Source: Gonapodya sp. JEL0774 (Eukaryota > Monoblepharomycota > Monoblepharidomycetes > Monoblepharidales > Gonapodyaceae). From it: a stretch of DNA of 46,646 bases. The stretch covers positions 9,247 to 55,892 of the forward strand of contig JADIIX010000144.1 in the NCBI GenBank assembly GCA_027604505.1, written 5' to 3'. Positions within the stretch are counted from its first letter, which is position 1; each line of letters begins with the position of its first letter. Positions 1 through 11,858 of the stretch are shown here, in pieces. The position numbers and the translations under genes were made by a program. The notes under the pieces are model-generated. The model was not told the DNA's origin, searched no databases, and worked only from the letters and a program-made list of their open reading frames with translations.

Positions 1-472
1 CCCCCCCCCCCCGGCCGTGCCGAAAGGGTGGACAAAAACATAACTAGTTGTATTCACCACGGGACCATCACTGTCTCGGTGTTCCACATCACGGCTATTG
101 AGTCCTTACACAGTTTCTCTTACATCCTAGCCAAAATCTAGTACAATATAGACCTACTACGTTATTTGTCACATCTAGGAAAGATGGGCTATCTACTATG
201 TATGTATTCAGGCGTCATCACGTCAACGACGTAAAGCATTCTTCCATCCTTGGAGATGATACGACACAAAAAATGTGAGTGGCAAACAGCTGAAGTTCCC
301 TGTTAGGAATGTAATGCATTGCCATGAATCAAGTCGAATGAAGTCGCTTGAAAACGCGCACACAGCTGAAACTGGGGATTGATCAATCCTCTCCTGTCCC
401 CAGTGCACTTCTGAAGAAAGTTCACTAAGGAAGTTCATTCATGTTTACATCCCCATGAACAGCAAACTCCGC
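1..472. other. 3' flank of the costars gene, no gene seen
   Basis: The window opens with a run of twelve C. The rest is mixed-composition DNA downstream of the costars gene. The open frames here are short, have no splice-compatible partner and match no family I know. I see no RNA gene or repeat. Confidence 0.4.
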
Positions 473-989
473 CTATAATGTATCCTTGAGTAAGACCACA
501 TCGACATCGTTGTGTACGCCTGTTCATGAAGCGGGATGGGTTGGCGGGTCCTCATCATTTCAATCATAAGTGTTGGAAAAGTACCTTGGAGGAGCATCTC
601 TCCCTTGAAATCCACCACCTTGCGCTTCTTGGCTGCACGGAGAGTCCCAAGAAGTGCCTCGAACGTGTTGGCCACCCTCCAGGGTAGCAAGTGAAGTCCA
701 GAAAGCGAATGATGCGAGAACGTCAGTCCCTGTTGAAGCCAGCCCCGGAACTGCTTTCCAGACAGATCTCTCACTTGTCATCAGCGAAAAGTTTGCCGTA
801 CTTGACGGCTATCCGTCCACTTGCATCTGGATATGTGGCACGCAGTTAGATGTGGAGATTAGAAGTATTGGCAAAGTGTGATCCTGGAGGAGCCCAATCG
901 CGAAGGGGAGTCCCTGCAAGCGCACCAGGAGTTCCGAGTCTCTGGATCTCTGCGATGAGGTGCGTGATTTCCTCTTCGACTGATGGCAT
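473..989 (-). CDS. ABRACL: Costars-domain protein (ABRACL-like), 84 aa, four exons
   Basis: Exons on the minus strand: 989-926, 826-775, 676-585 and 519-473; all introns are GT-AG (99, 98 and 65 nt) and the phases fit. The spliced protein is 84 residues, close to the 81 of human ABRACL. It shows the costars pattern: an N-terminal helix with EEITHLIAEIQRLG, then KYGKLFADDK, then EALLGTLRAAKKRKVV, and a C-terminal LLQGVHNDVDVVLL. Costars proteins form a small winged-helix-like fold related to the actin-binding C-terminus of ABRA/STARS and are tied to actin dynamics and cell motility (family knowledge). The start is the first ATG in frame and lies 117 bp from the divergent PRP5 start. I infer a cytosolic role. 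The identification is firm; the exact function in this organism is not shown. Confidence 0.9.
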
Positions 990-1106
990 TCTTGCGTTTT
1001 CAAAATACTAAATTAGAATCTCAAACGCTGTCGTATTGGGAATGCTTTGGTCACTGGTGCTACCAGTATCAGGCACCTGCTGCGCTTTCACAAACACTTT
1101 AACTCC
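990..1106. promoter_or_regulatory. Short divergent intergenic region between costars and PRP5 starts
   Basis: Only 117 bp separate the two divergent start codons. Both promoters and both 5' UTRs must therefore overlap here, or lie partly within the neighbouring gene. No clear TATA box is visible. The call rests on the position of the two ATGs. Confidence 0.5.
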
Positions 1107-4100
1107 ATGGCCCCTTCGACTTCTTCTTCCAAACGCAACGCAGATCGCTCAATATCACCAGACGACCGCAAGCGAAGGCGGGGTGATGTGGACGACGGAC
1201 GCGGGAATGAGCGGGAGCGGCGTGAAGAGCGGAGGGAAAGAGAAGGACGAGACGATAAAAGTAGGACAAAGCGAGACGACAAGGACAGAGGGGAGAAGGA
1301 CAGGGATAGGGACAGGGAAAGAGACCGTGACCGTGAACGTGAGCGTGAGCGCGATCGGGACAGAGACCGTGAAAGAGACCGTGACCGAGAGAAGGACAGG
1401 GAGCGCGACAGAGATCGCAAGCACAGAGAACCAAAGGACCGCGAGGATCGCGACTCCAGGAAACATCCTTCACCACCACCTCCATCTGCGGCCCCTCCAA
1501 CCGTCGTTCCCCCTTCCGCACACCACAACCTGCCTCCCCGACCTCCTGCTCTTGGGCATGCGCAGTCGAATGGTGTGCCTGCCCCACCTCCGCCTGCTGA
1601 ACCAATGGTAAGACCTCCGCCCCCGAGCAGCTCCCAACATCGAAATAGTGGTGGTGATCGCTTGGTTTCTCATTTGTCAGCCGCTGGCGATCCCAAGGTC
1701 AAGCTTGAGCCTGAAGTGAGATTTCATTTTCTTGCAGTTTGTTATTGAAGCTTTATGTTAACCAAACGACGTGTTTGTGTTCCATCGTTGTACCGCTCAT
1801 ATGTGACTGACATTCTCCTCAACTCATTCCACCCCACCCCTGAAATTCCCTTTCAATACAGGCTCAAATCGCTGACCTTACTGAAGAAGAAAAGCGTCGT
1901 CAGCGCCTGGAGAAACTCGAGCAATTTCGTAAAAACAAGAACATTGGTGTGTCGACAGGGGCAATTGGTTCTGGCGGTTTAGATTCACCCAGCAGTGCTG
2001 GTCGTAATAGTCCCGCAGCATTTTCTCCGATTGGCGTGAAAGCGGAACCTGGTATCAAAGCTGAGCCTGCGGTCGGATTCAAGCCAGCCGCATTCTCACA
2101 ATCAACTCTCAAACCCGCGTCAACACCTCTTACCAAACCTTTATCCACCGTCAAATCCGGTAGTGCGGTCACTATATCGGGAAAACCACCTTCAAAACCA
2201 CTCCCTTCGTCCCGTCTCACACTCGGTCAGTCAAAGACGGCTCCTCTGGCAGCCCGGAACCCGTTCGGTGGCAGTTCGGACGACGAGGGTGAGGATGGTA
2301 CAGTTGGAAAAAAGAGGAAGATTCGGAGCCTTGAAGAAATGTTTGGTCGTGAGAAGGGATCATCTGCTACTTCTGAAGGAGACGTTAAGGACAAGATCAC
2401 GCCGACACATTCCCTCCCTCCCAAACCCGTTGAAACCACGGATCAACCAATGGACTTAGACCCTGATCCTAATGATACCCTTGACGCTTTCATGGCTGAT
2501 GTCACAACCGAAGTGGCAAAGATTGAAGCGGAGGACAAACTGATCGCAGATGCAAAGTCGGCGATGCCGGAGGAGGAGGAGAGGGGTGAAGTGGTGCAGA
2601 GGATCGGAAGTGATGACGAAGATGCAGGCCCGGAGGATATTATGGCGTGAGTGATTCATTACAACGCTCTGTTGGAAAGATGTTTTACCCTTCAACCTTT
2701 GTCGCTTCACCACTGTTTCGTGCAAAGTATTGCTGCCCAAAAAGCTAAAGCCATTCGAAAAGACCTTGTTCCGGTTGACCACTCCCTGATTACCTATGAA
2801 CCCTTCCGGAAGGACTTCTTTATCGAGCCTGACGAGGTTGCACAACTCACCAAAGATGAAGTCGACATCATCCGAGCCGAACTTGAAGCCATCAAGATCC
2901 ACGGTAAGGACTGTCCTAAACCCATTCGCAAGTGGACCCAGTTTGGCCTTCCGCCGGGTGTTCTCGAAGTTATTCGGAAACACCTCAAGTACGAGAAGCC
3001 CAGCCCAATCCAAGCCCAGGCGTTACCAGCGATCATGTCCGGTCGTGATGTCATTGGAGTGGCCAAGACGGGCTCGGGCAAGACCTTGGCCTTTGTCCTC
3101 CCCATGCTTCGTCACATCAAGGACCAACGAGTGGTCGCACTCGGGGAGGGACCAGTCGGCCTCGTCATGACACCGACAAGGGAGCTGGCTGTGCAGATAC
3201 ACAAGGAAATGCGCCCGTTTGCCAAGGTATTGGGACTTCGAACTGTGTGTGCTTACGGAGGTGCACCGATCAAGGACCAGATTGCGGATTTGAAAAGGGG
3301 CGCCGAGGTTATTGTGTGCACGCCTGGGCGAATGATCGATTTGCTGTGTGCTAATGGCGGGAGGGTCACAAACCTCAAGAGGGTGACGTACTTGGTTCTC
3401 GACGAAGCGGACAGAATGTTCGATAGTGAGTTTGGATCTTCAAATGTGTTGGCTCGTAATTGGGATCGATTATGTGACGAACATATTGCTCTTTTGCTTT
3501 TGCGTTCTTCAGTGGGATTTGAACCCCAGGTTATGAAGATTGTCATGAATATTCGCCCCGACCGCCAAACAGTGCTCTTCTCCGCTACCTTTCCCCGCCA
3601 GATGGAAGCCTTAGCTCGCAAAATCCTCCGACGACCTCTTGAGATTACAGTTGGTGGCCGATCCACTGTTGCCGACACTGTCGACCAGCGAGTCGAGGTC
3701 ATATCCGAAGACGACAAGTTCACCCGGTTGCTTCAAATTCTGGGCGACTGGTACAACGACGAGAAAGACCAACGCGCGTTGATATTTGTGGACAGACAAG
3801 AGGCAGCGGATATGCTTTTGCGGGATCTGCTGCGGCGCGGGTACCCTTGCCAATCGCTCCACGGTGGGAAAGACCAGGTGGACCGAGACTCGACTATTTC
3901 GGACTTCAAGCAGGGCAATGTGGCAATACTGATCGCGACGAGTGTAGCTGCACGTGGATTGGACGTTAAATCATTAAATCTGGTGTTGAATTACGAGGTG
4001 CCCAATCATCTTGAAGAGTGAGTGACGTGCGGGAACGCTTCAATCCTTACAAAAGCTCAACCAACCCTGTTTCACTCTCTGTCTTTGCTTTTGTATTGTG

Positions 4101-5246
4101 CTCAAGCTATGTCCACCGTGTAGGACGTACCGGCCGCGCGGGCAACACCGGCATTGCGTATACTTTCCTGACCCCCGAGCAAGACCGTTACTCGGTGGAT
4201 ATTGTCAAGGCGCTCAAGATGTCTTCCGCGAAAGTTCCAGAAGACGTTCAAAAGATGGCGACTGCGTTTATTGCCAAAGTGAAGTCGGGAAGTGCGCAGA
4301 TGTCGGGGAGCGGGTTCGGAGGCAAAGGTCTTGAAAAGTTGGATGCGGAAAGAGATAAGGTCAAGAAAGCTGAGAAGAAGGTACGCTCTCGATTAAGTTA
4401 TTCTGACGAAGGATGTCCTACAATTCTTCTGAATTCGAATGGCATCTCTGTCTTCTGTGATTGCAGCTTCACGGTGGCGGCCTCGACGAGGAAGAAGAAG
4501 AAGAAGTCGAGCCAGATGCTACCAAGCCTAAGAAACCGCAACCGTCGGGCGGGCAGGCTCCTGCTGCAGCTGCAAACGGAGACGCGGCGGCATCTACTTC
4601 TGGAGAGACTGACGGAGCTTCTGCGCCGACGGGGGCCATCTCGGACGCCGTCAAGGCAGCGAAAGATTTGGCGAAAAGGCTCTCTCAGAAGATTGGAACG
4701 TCGGAACAGGCCAGCAAGTTGTTGGAGATTCAAAAGAAACTCGGGATGCACAAGGAGGACAGACCGAAAGAAGCCGAGGTGCAAATTGAAATTGAAATCA
4801 ATGACTATCCGCAAAAAGCTAGGTGGAAAGTCACCAACAAGGTGCGTATCCCAGTCGATGTTCTTCACTGTTTCGGGTGTGGGACTAACACTGTTTCATA
4901 CAATCACCTGTTCCCTGTACTGTATCACATTGCGATCCATGTAAAACTGATATATCTGGAACTGCAACATACGCTCAATTGCTCTTTATTATTGTAGGAC
5001 ACCATTTCCACCATCATCGAGCGCACAGGTGCTGCAATCACTACCCGTGGTCTGTATTACCCTCCAGACAAGCCGGTGCCTCCAGGAGAAAGAAAGCTCT
5101 ATCTGGTGGTCGAGGGGGAGTCAGATTACGCAGTGGAGAATGCCCGTTGGGAACTGATGCAGGTCATCAAGGAGGCCGCTATTATGGCTGCGGAACAGGA
5201 AGCGAGGGGTGGCGGAAGACCCGAGGGGAGGTATTTGGTAGTATGA
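1107..5246 (+). CDS. PRP5: DEAD-box RNA helicase PRP5 (DDX46 type), 1,164 aa, seven exons
   Basis: Exons: 1107-1715, 1862-2646, 2728-3425, 3513-4017, 4107-4380, 4467-4841, 4998-5246. The product remodels the U2 snRNP and proofreads the branch site in prespliceosome assembly (family knowledge). Residues 1-130 are a highly charged Arg/Asp/Glu repeat tract. A DTLDAFM motif near residue 410 matches the SF3B1-contacting DPLDAFM of the family, with Thr for Pro. The helicase core shows the Q motif, AKTGSGKT (577-584), PTRELA, TPGR, DEAD (690-693), SAT (721-723), ARGLDV and HRVGRTGR (869-876). The last 80 residues resemble the KH-like tail of DDX46 (ENARWEL). Splicing of intron 3 restores RMFDMGFEPQ exactly. 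The ATG at 1047, 60 nt upstream in the same frame, is less likely because the family-like start is [11 protein letters not shown] possible AATAAA lies at 5302. Confidence 0.95.
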
Positions 5247-6142
5247 GATTTTTTTTCTCGATGGGGGTAAAATCAAATCTGGGTATCTTCTTGTCTGCCG
5301 TAATAAAGTGGACGTCCGCTTCAGTGCTTTTGCTCTCCCGTTACCCAGATCGTTGATGGAACCAATGTGAAACACTGAACTCCAGTTATCGCCAGCCAGA
5401 GAAAGTCAATCCTGTCGGGTTGCATATGCAAAAAAAAGTAAATTTGTTATCAAATCATGAACCTTCCCAGCGATCTTACCTGCCCACAGTCCCCTCACCT
5501 TCCCTCGTGAGACCAGAGGTGCAATTCAACGATTTTCTTTGCGGATGCTATAGATCAGAATCGAGACAAAACCAGTAAGCGAATAAAGCTAATATGGAGC
5601 GTCAAACAATTTATCATATTTGTGAGGACAGAACTGAGGCACAACCGCTCACGGCTGGGTGTCAAGTGGTGCCGACAAATATTGAGAGTGAAACGAAGCA
5701 CAGTAAGTGAAAACTCTGAATTCAGCTTTTGGTGCTGTTTCAATCCAGGATCCGATCCGTGGGTGTTTGAGTGTGTACGAATGTGTATCTATTGGATAGA
5801 TATAGACCTTTTCATCCTGACCTCACACTACTCTTGGTGCTCAGACATAATATTTTGAGACCAAACAATGGTATTACTGGCTGAGACAAATACTTTTTGA
5901 AGAGAAAAGGTGTTTATGAATTGGGTCTCCCTGGACCAGGTCCTGGATCGCTTGGTCTCGGAGGCGCACACACACTCGGTCTGCTGGTGACCACCAAATT
6001 CCAATTGATTTCCAACCACAAATCCAAAACTCAACTTGCGCAACAGAATTTGTTGCAAACCAGCAAAGTGTCCTCCCTTCAATTTCCCTCACCGTCTGTC
6101 CTCCACCTCTGAACAACCGCCACCTCCCTCCGATCCCTTTCA
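5247..6142. other. Intergenic region between PRP5 and the kinase gene
   Basis: This is 896 bp between two plus-strand genes. It holds the PRP5 3' region and presumably the kinase promoter; a pyrimidine-rich stretch runs up to the kinase ATG (about 6075-6140). Open frames here are short and have no supported product. No tRNA or repeat is seen. Confidence 0.4.
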
Positions 6143-8629
6143 ATGGCGACGGACGCAATCGCACTCTTCAAAGGAGCCAACGAGCAGATGTCGAATCTAA
6201 TGGCTCTTGTGGAGGCCAACAAGTGTCAATGCCAGCGACTCGGTGAGTAGCAAAGTTCATTTCAGGCGGAGCTGCACACGGAGACCACAATCTCAATCCC
6301 ACCAACTACAACCATGGCCCCCGATTACGACCGACTCAGTTACGCGCGTTGGAATGATTGGGGTTTTTGTCGAGCAATTACCCTCTACGCACGATCTAAG
6401 CAATCCAACGGTTCTTGTGGCCATTAAGCTGCTCGAGGTCGCACTTTTAAAATGCATGGAGCAATTACGAGCGTTTGCAGCACCAGCTTGGCTGCGAAAA
6501 GTACTTGAAAACGGAACGGATGCCCAATCCTTTGAGAGACTAAATCGCGAGCTCTCTGACGCAGCGAAGGGAATCAATGTGAGCGGGTCGCATGGATCGA
6601 TTTTTTTCGTTGTGTGGATATTGACACAGGCGATGCGGCATTCACTTCAGCCTGACATTCAGTTGAAGCAAATATTCAACGCCGCTGACGATGAGAGCGA
6701 CCGTCAACAGGATTTGTCGGATTTGCAAAAACGGGATGGTGAGTCTAAGCAGCAACCCCTTCCCTGCTCCTGGCCTCTCGATACTGATTACATGATGTAG
6801 ATGAGCTCGCGTTCAAGCTTTCCAACTCTGACGATGCACTGGCGACTCAGTATCCCAATACTACGGAGCGCATGGCAGCAGTCCGCCGACAGTTCCAAAC
6901 CACTCTCCAGCAGTGCGCACCAAAACCCAAGGAGCAAAGAGAGGCCGCAGATTCTTTGTTGGAGGGCTTCATCGTTCCGTACTCTGAGTTGAAATTGGAG
7001 AAGAAGTTGGGAGGAGGAGCTTTCGGAGAGGTGGGTGTGACCTGTTCTCAAACCCGTTGTTCAGAGATGTAAACTTGGGCAAACCTCTCTTTTGTGCCTG
7101 TGCTCTCCAGGTATATCTCGGCTGGTGGCGAACAGACAAGGTCGCAATTAAGATTCTGAAAGGAGGCGACAACAAAGAATTCATGAATGAGCTGAAATTG
7201 ATGGCGAAACTTCGACATCCGAATGCAATTCAGCTGATGGTGAGTTTTGGGCTTACGTACCTAATCAGTATGTCTCGTTGGCTCACCATTTTCCGGTAGG
7301 CCGTCTGCTTAGAAGCAGGTCACCACGCCCTCATCATGGAGTACATGTCTCGTGGATCTCTCTTTGACGTCCTTGCGAACCAGCGGGTAGAACTTGACTG
7401 GCCACGGCGTTTTCGGTTTGCGTCGGACATCGCCAAAGGGATGGCGTACCTCATTGGGCAGAAAATTTTGCACAGAGATTTGAAGAGCTGTAACGTTATG
7501 CTGAGGGAAGATTTGGTATGTTTATATGATTTGGCTCTGGTGTTTATTGGGATGCCGTTGTCTCATCTCAAAATAATGACTCTAGGGCGCTGCGAAGATT
7601 TGCGACTTTGGTCTATCCAAAATGCTGCAGGCAAAGTCTACGGATGTGGTCGGATCCATTCGTTGGATTGCACCTGAACTCTTTAAACTTGAGCCAAACA
7701 CTGAAGCATCGGATGTCTATGCCTTTGGCATGGTACTTTACGAACTCGCCACACGACGATTACCGTTTGCTGAGTTTAATGACAAACAAGTTGAGGAGGC
7801 CGTAAAGAAGGGAGACCGGCCGATCATTCCAAAGGACGTGCCGAAGGGATACGCGGATGTCATTAGGGTTTGCTGGGATCAGGATCCGTCTAAACGGTGA
7901 GACGTCGAGCCTGCTGCATTTCCCATGTTTTACCAGCACGCTCAAACTATATGGAAAACTATAATCCAAATTTTAATAGACCAACATTCGAAAAGATCGT
8001 TCGCGAGCAGTGGCTGGAGCCCACCACTCCGGTCGCTCCAGTTATGCCCACTCCCTTTGCCTACCCTCGAGCTCCTGCAGTCGCTCCCGGCTACTTCCCT
8101 CAACAATTCTACGTCAACCCTTCCACCTACCCCCCCGCTCTTGGCCCCAAGGTGCCTCCACGAAACGAATCCCGGAATACTCCAATTCAGGTCCCACAGA
8201 GGAGCGTGTCGCTTGCACCTGGTGCAATGCCGAGGAACGTGCAACAGAACCCCGGACAGCCATTGGGCCGACAACCGCTTCCGAACTACCGAGGAGCAGA
8301 AGTCAGGGTTGTGAGCAATGATGTGCCAGGGTTGCAAGTTGGGCAGAGGCTAATTTTGCACGAGGCTTGGTCGGACGGAATGGCGAGAGGGTGAGTGTTC
8401 CTTGTGTTGCCCGACCTCGATGCAAAACCAAGGAGATGTTGACACGGCTCGTGGCTTGATTGTTGATAGTGTTGACCCGAACACAAACCAAATATTTGAG
8501 TTCCCTTTGCGAGTCGTCCGAACGAACGCTGGTGTCCAAACGACGCTGCAACCGTATGGCGGTGGTGCACATTTGCAGATGCAAGGATTTCCGATGCAGG
8601 CGATGCAATATCAGTACCAATCGCGATGA
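6143..8629 (+). CDS. Protein kinase (TKL type) with MLKL-like N-terminal helical domain, 634 aa, nine exons
   Basis: Exons: 6143-6242, 6340-6578, 6630-6738, 6801-7030, 7111-7239, 7300-7515, 7586-7896, 7980-8390, 8470-8629; all introns GT-AG, 51-97 nt. Residues 1-150 form a helical domain with the pattern of the MLKL-NTD/HeLo-like bundles of fungal kinases (QCQRLVTRVG, FERLNRELSDAAKGIN). The kinase domain follows: glycine loop LGGGAFGEV (219-227), Lys240 in VAIK, catalytic HRDLKSCN (Asp329), metal-binding DFG (Asp348), WIAPE and RPTFEKIV. All catalytic residues are present, so it is probably active. The tail (residues 455-634) is Pro/Gln-rich and ends in an unrecognised block with GLQVGQRLILHEAW. 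Relatives with this bundle act in membrane-permeabilising death or in signalling; which applies here cannot be told. It is convergent with eIF2D, with 200 bp between stop codons. Confidence 0.9.
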
Positions 8630-8829
8630 ACAGCGCAGGCGCTAGTTGGGAGAGGTGGTGGCGGCGCTCACAAATCACGGTGGGGGCATGGACTACATTG
8701 GTTTGCTTCGTGGCATTGTCATATCATGCTTCTGGGAATTTTTTCCTATACCGAGCTTAGTTAATCGGTAATTTTTGTATGTACTCTAAATTTGGATCGC
8801 TTGCAGCTTGAAATTTTTGCCACTATGCT

Positions 8830-11522
8830 TCATTTCTTCCCTTTCAATTTGTCGATCACTTCAACAAGTGTGCTGGTCTTCGTTGCTCCGCTCCCGATGA
8901 ATGGCACCTTCCATCGGTCCTCCAAATAATCGAGTACTTCCTTGACCTTGGAGCCCTAGGACACAAATGTAAATGGCAGTAGAATCAATTCTCAAAGATC
9001 TTTGTAGTGCTAGATCTTTGTAGTGCTTCGTCAGGCTCACCTGCACCAGAAGCTCGAACGAAGGTCTCGCAGACGTTGACGTAGCTGTTTGCTGGACTTT
9101 GTAGTAGATTGTATGTTAAACAGAGTCCCGCAATTGGGAATGACTCCTCGCTTACCAGACGTCCCTGTTCCACATCGACTTCGGAGATCCTCCGCGGCTT
9201 TCTCCGAATCTATTCCGTACGGTTCCATGCCCACGACTTTAGTAATAATTTTGTTCGATCCTCTCCGCTCCACCGTAATGACAATTGAAGGTGGCGTTCC
9301 TTTCCTGCACCAAGCAACATGGGTTACCGTCAGTGGAGCCATACCCCAACAGTCCTCAACGATGCACTCCACGCACCGAACGGAAGGGTCTTCACCAGGT
9401 ATAGTAAGTTCATAATGCGTTTGCATGTTTTCCAAGAATCTTTTACGAAGGGACCACGTTTCGAGCGCTTGCACGTGGTTGGCTGGAATGCGGCACGCAC
9501 GCACCTCTTTCCTATCTCATCCCTACCAATGGTATCTGCAATCTGCTCCTCCTTCCTCAAAAGCTGAACGAGATACATGTCGAGCTTTACCCTCCTGAAG
9601 TGAAGGTACATGTCAGATATGACGGTCCTACTTCGCCACCAAACATGGGTCTACCTCGGATCCGATTCCACCACGAGCCCTTTCTCTTTCACATAGTTCT
9701 GTACTACTTCTCTTGCTTCAGCAGCTGTGTAGAGAATGTGTGTATCCTTTCCAAGCTCAGAGAACACCTCTTTGGTCCCGGAGGAGTGCGGTTTGTACAG
9801 AAGAACAACCCTGATCGTTTCGGATTTGAGACTTGCGGGCGCTTTGGACGATTCAGCGGATGAAGTTTGCGTGGACGCCTTTGCTTGGCGAAATGGCTGG
9901 AACGATGTGAGGCTATCATACCGAGACGATACAATATTTTGATTATTGATCTACGTTCCGCGAATGGCTCAATTTGCAACTCACTCGGGATGCAGTTTGT
10001 TGATTCCCATCAGCATAACTTCTCCCTTCACTTCTTTTACTTTCAGTAGCCCTCTTTTCTCTTGAGCTTTGAGAAACTTCGAGAGCTGTATTTATATGCT
10101 TGAGGTTGATCCGAAAACTGGCATTCACACAATGTTGCGCATTGATGCACTCCACCTTTTTGAAGCTAGTTTTTGCAATCTCCAATTTCTCCCCGGGAGG
10201 AATACTCGTCTGAATATACGCCGAGTAAAATGTTGAGCCAGACATTGGAAACAATTCACGTTCCCTGGCCTTGTCCTCGAGCAAGGGCATCAATTTGGTC
10301 TTGAGCGCTTGCAAAAATGCCGATTGTAGCACTGCATCACCATCAGAAGGGGTCAGGTCGGAGGAGGATCCCTGAACGTCATCTGGAGTAGGTTCCACTT
10401 CAGTCTCCAATGATTCATCGACCTGAGCTTGGGATAACCGCGATTCAGTACCAAGGAGACCCTCTTCACTCAGTGGCTCGGCGGTGGTTACAGGGTTGAT
10501 TGCGATGGCGGATACAGTCCCGTCTTCTCGATCATCCTCAACGACTTCCTCATTCTCATCTTCATTTGTCGACTCGGCAGTGCCCGCCAGCTCCTCGGGC
10601 ATCTCTGCTTTACGTTTGTTACCAGCAGTCCAAAGCCAGTCACCTGACCAGTGAAGCAGCTTGACTCCCTTTCCCCGCATCCCTCCTGATTTCCCATCCT
10701 CCGATGATGTGAGAGCGACACCAACGCAAAGTGAAGGGGTGTCAGAAACGAAGCGACGTCGATCATGAATGTTGATGGAGATGGCGTCACCCGGCTTAAA
10801 CGGGGGTAGACCGAGTTTGGGAATTATGACACCAGGAAGCATCAGGTCTATGAAAAGCAAGTTCTGTTTCACGGTAATACGGATGCAGATGCGGACTGGG
10901 ACAACCTCACTTACCCGCACCACCTAGTAGCTTTCCCATTACAAAGCCATGAGTCGACAACAGCACACAACATTGAGGTATCAGCCAAATGGTGTACACT
11001 ATCGAGAAAAGTGTTGATCAACGGAGGCCTACAAGGCACGTGCTCCGTCTAACATTGAAATTTGAATTATTTATCTCCGTCTTCAAAAACCAAACTTCTG
11101 CAGAGAAGGGTCAAAATCTGACTTGAGGGTATCGAGGTGAAGCCCAGACATGCCTACCACGAGAGCTTTCTCACCCTTACAACCGACCCACATCAGAACT
11201 CACCCGTGGGATAAATATTTTCATTGGCATCTCGGAACCACCACGGCTGGTCGTGAATGCGGTATACGGTCACAACTTCTCCGGTAGATGTTTCCACTCG
11301 CTCTTGAACTACATCGTCACCACCTTTCCAGCCAGCCGCCTCCAGGTCACTTTCCAATACCCTTGGTGCAAACCTTGAGAGTATTTCCCCGCGGAGCTTT
11401 CGCCGATCGGATGACCGCACAGCTGTTTGAGATTTGATATGAAACGGACGTTTGAACTAGAACGCAATACCGGCGAGTGAATGGGAATGGAAAGCATGGA
11501 AAATAGATTCAAATCACACCAT
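8830..11522 (-). CDS. TMA64: Translation initiation factor eIF2D (Tma64), 624 aa, eleven exons
   Basis: Minus-strand exons: 11522-11520, 11456-11204, 10998-10915, 10847-10156, 10085-9985, 9912-9655, 9594-9505, 9439-9377, 9304-9156, 9096-9041, 8955-8830. The protein follows human eIF2D along its length: N-terminal SDRRKLR; VYTIW; GGADLMLPGVIIPK; the PUA segment (VGVALTSSED, MRGKGVKLLHW); an acidic linker; a SWIB/MDM2-like region starting SFKKLSKFLKAQEKRG; and a C-terminal SUI1 domain (ITVERRGSNKIITKVVG, MEPYGID). eIF2D delivers initiator tRNA without GTP and helps recycle 40S subunits (family knowledge). Exon 1 appears to be the start codon alone: ATG followed directly by GTGTGA, then a 63-nt intron ending CTAG. 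The other reading would lack Met ahead of FKRPFHIKS. Intron 2 (205 nt) is long for this locus. Identification is firm; exon 1 is inferred. Confidence 0.93.
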
Positions 11523-11640
11523 CTTTCTCCAAGTAGTGCGGTATACCTCGCTCTCGCTTGGTTTTCTTGTGATGCGACCAGCCAGCCGATGCTGCGAGTG
11601 ACAGGCCACGGGACGGAGAATTTCTCGTGGTGTGGGCATG

Positions 11641-11857
11641 GCGCCTTGAAACGGGGACAGCATACCCGCCAATTTGCAAGAACACTGCTCACACTGTCCG
11701 TCGCCCTGGACGGACTATGAGAAACATTCTATGTGGTGATGTACCGTCTCGAAGGGTATTGAAAGGATAGCTTTCGTTCTCCGAATGAATGAATATGCTG
11801 TTTGACTTCAAACACACACACTTGGCAGCATACTTGCACCACGGGGCACGGCGCAAG
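11641..11857 (+). repeat. Dispersed repeat, copy A (inverted relative to 36561-36760)
   Basis: The reverse complement of this stretch matches 36561-36760 along its whole length with small differences. Shared blocks include AATACCCTTCGAGAC, CATCACCACATAGAATG and CGGACAGTGTG. It ends one or two bases before the start of the MEHSA duplication at 11859. It is probably a fragment of a dispersed element; no terminal repeats are seen. Confidence 0.7.
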
Positions 11858-11858
11858 A

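Noticed and set aside
1047-1106. Earlier in-frame ATG for PRP5
   Set aside because: It lies only 60 nt upstream of the divergent family-like start [10 protein letters not shown] and its extension is not helicase-like. I chose 1107 but cannot exclude it.
1088-1528. Long minus-strand open frame rich in Ser-Arg repeats
   Set aside because: It is the antisense reading of the charged Arg/Asp/Glu tract of PRP5, a composition effect; the plus frame continues into the helicase.
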